This document shows, in pieces, positions 1-7,627 of a DNA stretch of 16,829 nucleotides (positions are counted from its first letter, which is position 1; the number at the start of each line of letters is the position of its first letter). The stretch spans positions 1 through 16,829 of the forward strand of contig CAYSKJ010000060.1 of assembly GCA_964431655.1 (NCBI GenBank), given 5' to 3'. The position numbers and the translations under genes were made by a program. The stretch comes from CAYMEV01 sp964431655 [NCBI: uncultured bacterium]. Its GTDB lineage: Bacteria; CAYMEV01. The notes beneath the pieces were generated by a model, which was not told where the DNA came from, searched no databases, and was given only the letters and a program-made list of their open reading frames with translations.

Positions 1-559
1 TTGCTTTTATCTCTTTGCTCAGAAGTCCGGTAAGAGAGCCGAATATGGCAATGCCTACAATAAAGACGGGTATCAGCATCCAGTTCTTCGTGACGGAGTA
101 TACGATAAGGAAAACGAGACCTACTATGGTGGAAAAGAGTACCATAATGGATGAATTAATGAACATCTGGGTGTCCCGCCTTACCTTCTGAAGTATTGAA
201 AGCGTCTCCCCGCTCGGCTGTTCTTCAAACTCGTCATAGGGCAGGCGGAGGGTCTGTTTCAGGCCGTCATTGAAAATCTGCATTCCGAACTTCTGTACTG
301 TCAATCTAATGATATAATCCTGCATTGTACGTGCAAGACGTGCTAACAGAGCAACTGCAACCGCAATGCCCAGCCAGAACACTACCCCCCGGACAAGGGC
401 ATTCCCCGGCATATTGTCCGGGTTCAGGGCGTAATCGTCTATAATCTTGCCGAATATTATCGGGTCGATCAGGTTCAGTACCTGGCCGATTCCGGAAAGG
501 ATAAGCGCTGAAACAATAATCCATTTATGAGGGCTAAGGTATTTCCAAAGATTTCTCAT
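1..559 (-). CDS. ABC half-transporter, transmembrane domain (partial, runs off left edge)
   Basis: The minus-strand frame starting with ATG at 559-557 stays open to the window edge, giving 186 codons without a stop. The product starts MRNLWKYLSPHKW and continues with a hydrophobic helix and the stretch LIDPIIFGKIIDDYAL, which is typical of the first transmembrane helix and loop of exporter-type ABC half-transporters. Further hydrophobic helices follow at about residues 57-75, 138-157 and 162-180. Between them lies the charged segment with YDEFEEQPSGE, matching the usual 'F(D/E)...P.G.' intracellular coupling region. The nucleotide-binding domain with its Walker motifs would lie beyond the window, so the substrate cannot be named. 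A short AGGA sits 3 bases before the ATG. The start overlaps the stop of a short upstream minus frame as ATGA. Family assignment is secure; export of lipid, drug or peptide is only inference. Confidence 0.85.
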   Translation of the reverse strand, partial: MRNLWKYLSPHKWIIVSALILSGIGQVLNLIDPIIFGKIIDDYALNPDNMPGNALVRGVVFWLGIAVAVALLARLARTMQDYIIRLTVQKFGMQIFNDGLKQTLRLPYDEFEEQPSGETLSILQKVRRDTQMFINSSIMVLFSTIVGLVFLIVYSVTKNWMLIPVFIVGIAIFGSLTGLLSKEIKA

Positions 560-571
560 TTTTCCTGGGCC

Positions 572-763
572 ATTTTTTTTAAGGTTAATACCTTTATAAC
601 TGAATTGTCCTGTCTGTCAATATTGAATTCTGAGCCATGAACAGTCTTTTGTCTGGAATACTGCAAAGTCGGAAAAGACTATTACAGGAAGACAATAAGG
701 CTTGAGCAGTATGAAGGAATGCCCTTTGAAGGAGAATTTACCATAGATCAGGAAAAATCATGA
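572..763 (+). pseudogene. Possible decayed reading frame in the gap, opposite strand
   Basis: The 265-base gap between the lipoprotein gene and the ABC transporter gene holds a plus-strand frame from about 572 to the TGA at 761-763. It is broken once by TGA at 638-640. The part after that stop reads like protein, for example YRKTIRLEQYEGMPFEGEF, with codon choices similar to the real genes nearby. No start codon with a ribosome binding site was found. A minus-strand frame over part of the same bases ends as ATGA at the ABC transporter start, so either strand could hold a remnant. I do not recognise a family. It could be chance. Confidence 0.2.
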
Positions 764-824
764 TTAAGTGAGATCACCGGTTTGTCAAGCAGGATATTGC
801 CTGGGCTTTTGTATCTCAGAGTTT

Positions 825-1343
825 TCAGGGAGTTGCTCTGCCGGGATATACCACATATTCAAAGGGCCACTGGTTCTTTATCCATTTTTTGACTGTTTCC
901 TCAAGTACAGGATCCATGCCCTGATTAAACTCACTCTTCCTTATCCACATAAAGACTGCAGCTTCCGGCCCCCCGATGCCCCTGTTTATATAGACACTGC
1001 CGAGGATTCGTCGCTCATCAGGGCTGAGAACAGCATAGGTAAAGCTCTTTTTTTTGTTAAACTGCTTTTCCTTAATAAAGATCTGCTCCATGTTCTGCTT
1101 GATTGTGAAATCCTGGGGAGGCCACCGGTCACTGAGCAGGGATTTATGGATAATATCGATGGATTCCATAACTGCTTCATAATCCATTTCAGCATCCGAG
1201 GCCTTGATAGGCCTTATGATAAAATGCTCGTTTTCAAACCTCAGGGGAACCTCAAAATCATCCGGGACTATTCCCTTACTGCAAGATAAGATAAACACAG
1301 AAATAAAGACTAATATGCCCAGGTATCTCCAGCCTTTTTTCAT
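825..1343 (-). CDS. Small lipoprotein with GNAT-like acyltransferase sequence
   Basis: This 172-residue protein starts MKKGWRYLG, followed by a hydrophobic stretch and a lipobox ILSC with Cys21 as the likely lipidated residue. It should therefore be exported and anchored to a membrane. From about residue 35 the pattern FENEHFIIRPIKASDAEMD looks like the first strand and helix of GNAT N-acetyltransferases. It is followed by a strand ILGSVYINRG, the segment AAVFMWIRK, and the ending WPFEYVVYPGR. That ending resembles a small group of GNAT-like proteins that end in W-x-x-x-WPF-x-x-V-x-YPGR. The classic acetyl-CoA pyrophosphate loop (R/Q-x-x-G-x-G/A) is not visible. Acetyl-CoA is not expected outside the cytoplasm, so enzymatic activity is doubtful. 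AAAGGAG lies 8 bases before the ATG and supports this start. The gene lies 109 bases after the DUF362 gene and may have its own promoter, though none is clear. Confidence 0.75.
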   Translation of the reverse strand: MKKGWRYLGILVFISVFILSCSKGIVPDDFEVPLRFENEHFIIRPIKASDAEMDYEAVMESIDIIHKSLLSDRWPPQDFTIKQNMEQIFIKEKQFNKKKSFTYAVLSPDERRILGSVYINRGIGGPEAAVFMWIRKSEFNQGMDPVLEETVKKWIKNQWPFEYVVYPGRATP

Positions 1344-1452
1344 TAATTTTGCTCCTTTAATTTTCCGTATCCTATTGCCATTAACGACAAAATAATAGAC
1401 CAGGCACTTTCAAGAACCCCCACTTTTCTGCTCTTTAACCCGCAGGGTTCTG

Positions 1453-2520
1453 CTACTCAATCTCTATCAGGTTGAAGTCAATGCTCCCCATGCCCAGCTC
1501 CTGGGCATATCTCAGCTGTACGGTATAGTCAATGTCATAGGCCATGTCCCTGAGCCTTTTTTTGTTAATCTCCTTTATCAGGTAGAGGGATGCCGTATCT
1601 ATCGCTACCGGATCATCGGAGGCAAGTATGCCTATGTCTTCCATCAGGGGTATCTGGGATTTCCTTATGCAGTCGCAGTCCTTTGTAATATTCAGCAGTA
1701 CATTAGTATAGGCTGTTTTTTCAGTTTTTGACTTGACTGCCCCGTAGGCATATTCCACTATTTTCTCCTGGAACTCCCCGGGGTCTATCCTCCAGTCAAA
1801 TTTTACGGCATCAAACCTGCACACTGCAAGGCACTGTCCGCATCCTATGCATTTCTCCTGGTCAATAACGGCTTTTTTTTCCACAAGGGATATGGCGGAC
1901 ATGGGACACCAGGTTATGCATTGCATACAGGCCGTGCATTTGTTTTTGTTTATTTTCGGTTTCATCTTTGAATGCATCTGGAGCTTGCCCTTCCTGGATG
2001 CACAGCCCATGCCCACATTCTTTATGGCACCCCCGTAGCCTGCAGACAGGTGGCCGGTAGGATGGCTGACAACAAGCATGCCATGAGACATGGCTATATC
2101 CGTTGCAATGTCCACTGTCTTGAAGTGTTTTTTGTCTATCGGCACCTTCACGCTGTTGGACCCGAGAAGCCCGTCTGCAATTATTACAGGCACACGGGCT
2201 TTATGAGTGCTGATTCCCCTGCTTTCCATGAGCATAAGGTGCTCTATGGCATTTTTCCTGCTGCTCTGGTAAAGGACATTGGTGTCGGTGATGAAAACCC
2301 TTTCGGTTTTTAGTTTCAGGTCGTTTGCAAGCTGGAATATTATCTCAGGCCTTATGGATGTAGTGTTGGTGTCTTCACCGCAGTGTATCTTTACAGCTAT
2401 AAAATCCTCCGGCTCAACATTCATGAGGATGTTTGATTTTGAAAAAAGGTAGCTGAGCCTTTTTAGAAGTTTTTCCAGGGGTTCAAACTTTTTAGCCCTT
2501 AAAAAATATACATCATTCAT
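1453..2520 (-). CDS. DUF362 protein with two [4Fe-4S] ferredoxin motifs
   Basis: This 355-residue protein belongs to the DUF362 iron-sulfur family. The N-terminal half has the usual DUF362 features: IAVKIHCGED (41-50), the VFITDTN stretch (75-81), VVSHPTGHLSAGYGGAIKN (150-168) and NVGMGCASRKGK (168-179). A bacterial ferredoxin insert follows, with Cys195-198-201-205 and Cys224-227-230-234, each CxxCxxCxxxC, enough for two [4Fe-4S] clusters. The C-terminal part resumes DUF362 with DCDC (281-284) and ASDDPVAIDTASL (300-312). There is no signal peptide, so it is likely a cytoplasmic redox protein, probably in an anaerobe; its substrate is unknown. AGGA lies 9 bases before the ATG and overlaps the ftsZ stop codon (TAGGA), with only 11 bases between the genes. 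It is therefore expected to be made together with FtsZ, though a functional link to division is not shown. Confidence 0.88.
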   Translation of the reverse strand: MNDVYFLRAKKFEPLEKLLKRLSYLFSKSNILMNVEPEDFIAVKIHCGEDTNTTSIRPEIIFQLANDLKLKTERVFITDTNVLYQSSRKNAIEHLMLMESRGISTHKARVPVIIADGLLGSNSVKVPIDKKHFKTVDIATDIAMSHGMLVVSHPTGHLSAGYGGAIKNVGMGCASRKGKLQMHSKMKPKINKNKCTACMQCITWCPMSAISLVEKKAVIDQEKCIGCGQCLAVCRFDAVKFDWRIDPGEFQEKIVEYAYGAVKSKTEKTAYTNVLLNITKDCDCIRKSQIPLMEDIGILASDDPVAIDTASLYLIKEINKKRLRDMAYDIDYTVQLRYAQELGMGSIDFNLIEIE

Positions 2521-2531
2521 CTAAGTTTTTC

Positions 2532-3890
2532 CTAATCCAGTTTCTTATGGGGAAACCTGCCTTTGCTGAATATCAGCGATGTAGGCTTATTCAGCCGGCT
2601 TTTTAGGTTGTTTGCTATATTGGTAGGGAGGCTCACACTGTTTTTAACAGTGGCTTTTTCAGAAGCTTCATCCTCAAAGAAATACTCATCAATATCCTCC
2701 ATATCATCGTTAATATGCCTGTTCTTTGCAATCTCGGCGGGCTTCGTGAAATCTATGGCGACATTCAGGGGTGCAGGCTCCATGCTGTTCTTTCTGTTAT
2801 CCGATGACTGGCTTTTTTTGGCCATTCCTGTATAGATACTGTGATGATCTCCATTGCTCCACCTGAAACCTGATATTATCAGGAGAACCTTGATCTCATC
2901 ACCCATGGAGTGGTCAAAGCCGAAGCCCCATTTCAGGTCTGCCTTCGGAGCCTTGTCCCTGATATAATCTCCTACGCTTGTAAGCTCCTTTAAGATAAGG
3001 TTCTGGGGAGAACCGATAAAATAAAGGATAATGCCCTCGGCATCATCTATATTGTAGGATTCCATAAGCGGGTGGTTCAATGCCTGGTTCAGCGCTTTCT
3101 GAGCCTTGTCTTCGCCTGAAGCCACGCCTATGCCTATTATGGCAGAACCCTTGCCCTGGGTGATCGCCTTGAGGTCCTGGAAGTCCACATTCATCTGGCC
3201 GACATCATTGACGATGTGGGAAATTGTCTCTACAGTATCTTTCAGGGTATTGTCGGCAAGCAGGAATGCATCCTCAATCTTTATGGAGATATTGCTCTTG
3301 TCTATGAGCTTCTGATTAGATATGACAATCAGGGTGTCCACATTCTCCTGGAGCCGTCCCAGCCCTTCATGGGCCGCCCTGAGTTTTTTGTCACCCTCAA
3401 ACTGGAATGGCGTGTAGACTATCGCCAGGGTAAGTATGCCCATACCTTTGGCAATCTCTGCAATGATGGGAATCACGCCTGTTCCGGTTCCCCCTCCCAT
3501 GCCAGCGGTCAGGATAACCATATCTGTATTCTCAAGGACACTCCTGAAGGTCTCTTCTGCTTCCCTGGCAGCATTCTCGCCTATTGTCGGCATACCGCCG
3601 GCCCCCTGCCTGGTTTTGCCCACGGGTATGCGGATATGCGCCGGGACATCATTAAGGGACTGGGCATCAAGGTTGACTGCTATGAATTTTACATTGTTGG
3701 GGTAATTGCTTGTAATCAGCCGTTTTATTGCATTGCACCCTGCTCCTCCGGCACCAAGCACCTTGATGTTTACAATGTGCTCTCCCCTGTCGGTATCAAA
3801 GCCGATAGGAAGTTCTTTCCTGTTTTCCTTGTCTTCGTCGTTTACGAAGTCATAATCAAAAATGTTAAACCTGGAATCAAAATCGTCCAT
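2532..3890 (-). CDS. ftsZ: Cell division protein FtsZ (tubulin-like GTPase)
   Basis: FtsZ polymerises with GTP into the cytoplasmic division ring. The 452-residue product has GAGGAGCNA (46-54), AVNLDAQ (71-77), GAGGMPTIGENAA (96-108), the tubulin signature TAGMGGGTGTG (128-138), the TPFQFEG stretch (160-166) and LIVISNQKL (187-195). The catalytic T7 loop NVDFQD (Asn234, Asp236, Asp239) is intact, so GTPase activity is expected. About 40 residues precede the first glycine loop, rich in acidic and aromatic residues and longer than usual. After about residue 343 comes a disordered linker of roughly 90 residues. The tail ends TSLIFSKGRFPHKKLD instead of the usual D-I-P-x-F-L-R peptide that binds FtsA and other partners. 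GGAGGGG just upstream of the ATG is a strong ribosome binding site, 20 bases after ftsA. Identity is secure; the tail is odd. Confidence 0.97.
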   Translation of the reverse strand: MDDFDSRFNIFDYDFVNDEDKENRKELPIGFDTDRGEHIVNIKVLGAGGAGCNAIKRLITSNYPNNVKFIAVNLDAQSLNDVPAHIRIPVGKTRQGAGGMPTIGENAAREAEETFRSVLENTDMVILTAGMGGGTGTGVIPIIAEIAKGMGILTLAIVYTPFQFEGDKKLRAAHEGLGRLQENVDTLIVISNQKLIDKSNISIKIEDAFLLADNTLKDTVETISHIVNDVGQMNVDFQDLKAITQGKGSAIIGIGVASGEDKAQKALNQALNHPLMESYNIDDAEGIILYFIGSPQNLILKELTSVGDYIRDKAPKADLKWGFGFDHSMGDEIKVLLIISGFRWSNGDHHSIYTGMAKKSQSSDNRKNSMEPAPLNVAIDFTKPAEIAKNRHINDDMEDIDEYFFEDEASEKATVKNSVSLPTNIANNLKSRLNKPTSLIFSKGRFPHKKLD

Positions 3891-3910
3891 TTTTCCCCTC
3901 CATTCATTTA

Positions 3911-5461
3911 TTAAAAGAATCTGATATTTAAGTCTCTCTTTGACATAATATTTATATTTGCAGATATGGTATCGCTGTCCTCCGGCTCAACATCCTCATA
4001 ATCCAGGCTGTACATGTAGCTTAGCATACCCAGGGCTACAGCTGTGGATTTGATGAAATAAAGCATGTTCTCGCTGGAAAGCTCATTCTGATAGCTTATC
4101 TTCGTTTTCAGGAAAAGGTTGAACCGCTCCTGATTGTTAAGGCTATGCAGTATCAGCTGTTCAAAGACATATTTTTTATCAATTTCCAGGGGGTTCTCCG
4201 GCTGGGGGACATAATGCAGTTCCGCGCCTCCGCCTACGACCATCAGAGCCCCGTTATAGACCTGGTCTTCCAGGTTGAAGGTGATGTTCCTGTCAATAAA
4301 AGACAGCTCATACATCAGCTGGTCAATCACATCATTGCTTATGGCCTTTTCTGTTGTATCCTTATAGACCTTTATCTTAGTGTTGATGATGGCATCAGCC
4401 TTTTTCTTTATGCTTTTACTAAGCCTATCATCAAGCATAACCGAGTATTTTATCTCGAAAAGCCTGTTTATGTTTATCACATGGTTTACAAAAAGATTAA
4501 TTTCATGGGTTATCTCGGAAAGCTTATTATTAAAAAGGTCCATTATCATCTCAAGGGGCATCCATGATTTCTGGCCGTCCATCTTGCTGTAGCCCAGATA
4601 GCCTTTCGGGTCCTGTACGTATTTGCTGTAGATATCATAAAAGCGGTGCTTTATCTCATCCGCCACTTCCGGAGTGCAGTGAAAGTTCCTGCAGATGTCA
4701 CTGGTTATGGAGCTGGAACCTACATTCAGGCTGTGTATCCCAACCAGATACTTCTTGAAGACTGTAAGCGAAGTTGTTTCTGAACCGATATCAACAAGGA
4801 TTGAGCCCAGGTCCTTCTCATTGTCATTGAACATTGGGATAAAACCCAGGACATTGTCAAAAACCAGCTCTTCAAGAATACATCCAAGCTCATTCAGAAG
4901 CTGTCTCCAGGTTTCTTCTATACCGGCATCAAGGTATGTGTAGATATAATCGCAGGACAGTCTTCTGCACATCTGCTTGTTGGGATTAGGATAAAAACGT
5001 CTGCTGTCGCAGTAGGTGGTCCGGGGTATGAATTCTGCGCTGGCATTGTTTGTAACAACCCTCTGTATCTTTTTCCCGCACCTTTTATAAAGATTGACTA
5101 TATCGGTATGGGAGACAAGCTTTTCCCTCTGGGACATTAAGGTGGTCATATCTTCAGAAACGAATCCATAGTCGGTCTTTGCAGTAGCAGAAGGCAGGCC
5201 CACGTAAAAGCTGAGGATATTAAGGTTAAGCATGGGATGGCTTTTCCTTATCTTTTCCCTCACTTCTGTTATGGCTTTCCTGAGCTCTCTCTTGGCCAGA
5301 TCAAAATTTACAATACTGCCGTTTATGACCGAGCCGTTTGTCGGAATGGTATGCAGGTTTATTATGTCAATTAAACCGAATTCCTTTTTCGTGGCAATGA
5401 TGATATCAATATGAGAAGATCCGACGGAAATATAGTTTATCTGTCTGAATGAATTGCCCAT
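3911..5461 (-). CDS. ftsA: Divergent FtsA-like actin-family division protein
   Basis: FtsA normally tethers FtsZ filaments to the membrane and is an actin/Hsp70-fold ATPase. In this 516-residue protein the 1C-like domain is recognisable (VNFDLAKRELRKAI..., then LSFYVGLPSATAKTDYG at 83-99). The phosphate-2 motif VDIGSETTSLTVF (223-235) is followed by LNVGSSSITSDI (245-256), and the adenosine motif is MVVGGGAEL (407-415). The first phosphate motif, usually (D/E)xGT, reads ISVGSSHID (11-19) and lacks the acidic residue. About 75 extra residues lie between NLFVNHVIN (322-330) and the adenosine motif. The protein is about 100 residues longer than typical FtsA. The C-terminus NIMSKRDLNIRFF could be a weak amphipathic anchor. 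Its ATG shares one base with the ftsQ stop (TAATG), and ftsZ follows at 20 bases. Position and order in the cluster support FtsA strongly; biochemical activity is uncertain. Confidence 0.85.
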   Translation of the reverse strand: MGNSFRQINYISVGSSHIDIIIATKKEFGLIDIINLHTIPTNGSVINGSIVNFDLAKRELRKAITEVREKIRKSHPMLNLNILSFYVGLPSATAKTDYGFVSEDMTTLMSQREKLVSHTDIVNLYKRCGKKIQRVVTNNASAEFIPRTTYCDSRRFYPNPNKQMCRRLSCDYIYTYLDAGIEETWRQLLNELGCILEELVFDNVLGFIPMFNDNEKDLGSILVDIGSETTSLTVFKKYLVGIHSLNVGSSSITSDICRNFHCTPEVADEIKHRFYDIYSKYVQDPKGYLGYSKMDGQKSWMPLEMIMDLFNNKLSEITHEINLFVNHVININRLFEIKYSVMLDDRLSKSIKKKADAIINTKIKVYKDTTEKAISNDVIDQLMYELSFIDRNITFNLEDQVYNGALMVVGGGAELHYVPQPENPLEIDKKYVFEQLILHSLNNQERFNLFLKTKISYQNELSSENMLYFIKSTAVALGMLSYMYSLDYEDVEPEDSDTISANINIMSKRDLNIRFF

Positions 5462-6258
5462 TATTGCACCCTTTTGTCTTTTACTATCATAAAATCCCTG
5501 AACCTGATGTCTATTATCCCGGTTTTTTTACCCGGATCCTTCAGCACATGCTCCAGGGCATCGGCATATTTGGCTGAAAGGGGGATACCCGGAAGAAGAA
5601 TCTGGATTCCATCGGCCATTACCCTGGTGGACAGCAGGTCAATTCTGCAGGAATAGACAGGAATATGTCTGCTGATGGTATTGTAAAACTTTATGATGTT
5701 CTGGAGGCTATCCTTAACAACTCTGGTGTCACTGGTCTTGATATAGACCGGCACCAGCCCCTTTGAATCATAATCCTCGAGCTTGATAATATCTCCCTGT
5801 ATATCTATATAGGACATTGAATCACCCTGGATGGCCACAGCCCAGAATTGCCTCTTTTTAGCTCTAATATCCATCACCAGGGGGAACATGGAGTATTTGA
5901 TGGAAACTGACTCTATCTGACGGTTCTCCAGAAGCCTGGCCTTTAGCCAGTCAAGGCTCAACCCTATGATATGCCGGCCTTCCAGTCCAGAGGTTACCCT
6001 GGTTATTTCGGATCTTATGAGCTCATCACTGCTGTGAATGTTAATCCTGGAAAGGCAAAAAAGATGGTTCTTTTCCAGCAGATAAAAAAAGGCTGTTATT
6101 ATGAGCATCATTACAAGCAGCTGGGTTGTCAGGAAAAGTGCGCCGTATTCGTTTCTGCGCATTGATTTCCTGCGGTCTCCTGAGAGATATGTACATCCGT
6201 ATTTCTCCTTTGCTGAAGTCCCGGGCACAGAATAAGCTGTCTTATACCTAACTCTCAT
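5461..6258 (-). CDS. ftsQ: Cell division protein FtsQ/DivIB
   Basis: FtsQ/DivIB is a bitopic membrane protein that links the cytoplasmic divisome to the septal synthase and binds FtsL and its partner FtsB/DivIC. The 265-residue product has a basic cytoplasmic tail (1-39), one transmembrane helix (about 40-61), a POTRA domain (about 67-139, starting LSRINIHSSDELIRSEI and ending AKKRQFWAV) and a beta-rich domain ending IIDIRFRDFMIVK (248-260), the usual FtsQ ending. GAGGAG lies 8 bases before this ATG, which supports the start even though it overlaps murC by 11 bases; Met33 is a weaker alternative. Placement just before ftsA is canonical. Sequence conservation in this family is low, so fold pattern and context carry the call. 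Confidence 0.88.
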   Translation of the reverse strand: MRVRYKTAYSVPGTSAKEKYGCTYLSGDRRKSMRRNEYGALFLTTQLLVMMLIITAFFYLLEKNHLFCLSRINIHSSDELIRSEITRVTSGLEGRHIIGLSLDWLKARLLENRQIESVSIKYSMFPLVMDIRAKKRQFWAVAIQGDSMSYIDIQGDIIKLEDYDSKGLVPVYIKTSDTRVVKDSLQNIIKFYNTISRHIPVYSCRIDLLSTRVMADGIQILLPGIPLSAKYADALEHVLKDPGKKTGIIDIRFRDFMIVKDKRVQ

Positions 6259-7627
6259 TGCAAAAACTCCTCTTTACAAAATCGCCCAGGGGCCCTGCAC
6301 TGGATATCAGCAATATGCCTTCCCGTTCCATGTTATTCCTGATATAGGAAATAATGCTCTCATAGGCCTCAAGAAAGACTACGCCGGGAAAATGCTTTCT
6401 TATCTCATCGATACTGCTAAGGATGCTGAAAGATTCATTGGGGTCCATCCTGGCCCTGAATACCTCTGTAAGCACCAGTTTATCAGCAAAGGCAAAGGCA
6501 TCCATAAAATCATCAAACAGGAATTTCAGCCGGCTCGGCATGTGAGGCTCAAATGCCAGTATCAGCTTCCTGCCTTCATGCTTTTCCCTCAGGGCGCTCA
6601 GAGCACCTTTAAGCTCCGTAGGATGATGGGAATAATCCACATATATAATAAGATTGTTATACCTGCCTATGAACTCAAGCCTCTTTGATATTCCCGAAAA
6701 GGATCCAATGCTTTCCAGGATATGCTCCTGGTCCAGGCCCAGGCTTCTCATCAGGGCATAGGAACCAATGATGTTTTCCGCGTTTTTAAGGCCGAACAGA
6801 CGGCTTTTTACACCGGCCTGCCCGGAGGGCTGGCTGATTATAAAATCACTTGTGTTCAGCCTTTTTTCAAGCATTATATCTGCCTTTTGGGTTGCAGAGT
6901 AAGATATGATATTTTCTATATGGCTCCCGGCTTTCTCCACAATTTCTGAAAGCTGTCTGTAGGATCGGTTGAATATTAGAGTTTTTATGGACTTTTTGCT
7001 TACCAGTTCAAAAAAGAGGCTGTAGATCTCCTCTTTTGTATAGGATTCGGGATGATCCCATTCAAGGGAGCTTATAAGCAGAACTTCAGGAGAAAGGGCA
7101 AGGATTTCCCTGTTGCTTTCATCCCCTTCCAGTATGAGGTGCGGGCTTTTTGGATAGGACATGGCAGGAGGAAATCCGTGGGGTATGGCGCCGATCATGA
7201 ATGATATGGGCCTTTCCGCCTTCATGGCTATATAGGAAGACACAGCGGTAATGGTTGACTTGCCGTGGGTTCCTGTAATCAGAACCAGCTTTCGGGATGA
7301 TGAGAGCTCTGCAAGTTTCATAGGCCTTGACAGTATCCTTATGCTGTTTTCCCTGGCGAACCTCAGCTCAGAATTATCCAGGTTTATTGCCTTTGAATAG
7401 ATAATTTCATCGGGCATTACAGCCTGTATGTTTTCATCACTGTGACGGTTAAAAAAACTGAATTTATCCTTATAGGAGTAAAGGTACTGGAACTTGTCCA
7501 GCTCCCGTATATCCGATCCTGATACATTCGCCTGCTCGTCCAGAAGGAATTTGGCCAGGGATGTCATTCCCGTGCCAAGTATACCGACCAGAAAAACCTT
7601 TTCAGCACTTCTGTTTTTTGTTTTCAT
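6248..7627 (-). CDS. murC: UDP-N-acetylmuramate ligase, MurC-like (Mpl alternative)
   Basis: MurC adds L-alanine to UDP-MurNAc with ATP in the cytoplasm, the first step of stem-peptide synthesis. The 459-residue product has the N-terminal UDP-binding fold VFLVGILGTGMTSLA (11-25) and GSDI (37-40), the ATP loop GTHGKST (119-125), a LEGDES element (166-171), FSGISKRLEFIG (310-321), DYSHHPTEL (331-339) and the C-terminal FEPHMPSRL (359-367) and FDDF (371-374). HHPTE and FDDF favour MurC. EGDE and LEWDHPESY (189-197) resemble Mpl, the murein tripeptide recycling ligase, more than the EADES and NIEADH of typical MurC. As the only ligase of this group in the cluster, between ftsW and ftsQ, MurC is preferred. 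The start overlaps ftsW by 26 bases and has only a weak ribosome binding site, suggesting translational coupling. Confidence 0.8.
   Translation of the reverse strand: MKTKNRSAEKVFLVGILGTGMTSLAKFLLDEQANVSGSDIRELDKFQYLYSYKDKFSFFNRHSDENIQAVMPDEIIYSKAINLDNSELRFARENSIRILSRPMKLAELSSSRKLVLITGTHGKSTITAVSSYIAMKAERPISFMIGAIPHGFPPAMSYPKSPHLILEGDESNREILALSPEVLLISSLEWDHPESYTKEEIYSLFFELVSKKSIKTLIFNRSYRQLSEIVEKAGSHIENIISYSATQKADIMLEKRLNTSDFIISQPSGQAGVKSRLFGLKNAENIIGSYALMRSLGLDQEHILESIGSFSGISKRLEFIGRYNNLIIYVDYSHHPTELKGALSALREKHEGRKLILAFEPHMPSRLKFLFDDFMDAFAFADKLVLTEVFRARMDPNESFSILSSIDEIRKHFPGVVFLEAYESIISYIRNNMEREGILLISSAGPLGDFVKRSFCNES

Noticed and set aside
768-1289. Long plus-strand frame (173 codons) opposite the lipoprotein gene
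   Set aside because: It is the antisense shadow of a gene with lipobox, strong ribosome binding site and family-like sequence; its own product shows no recognisable domain and no ribosome binding site.
1437-1449. Hairpin AACCC-GCA-GGGTT just after the DUF362 stop as a terminator
   Set aside because: The stem is only 5 bp, and in the direction of transcription it is followed by AAAGAG rather than a T-run, so an intrinsic terminator is not supported.
3216-3914. Plus-strand frame of 232 codons opposite ftsZ
   Set aside because: It mirrors a highly conserved gene; the frame is kept open by codon bias on the other strand.
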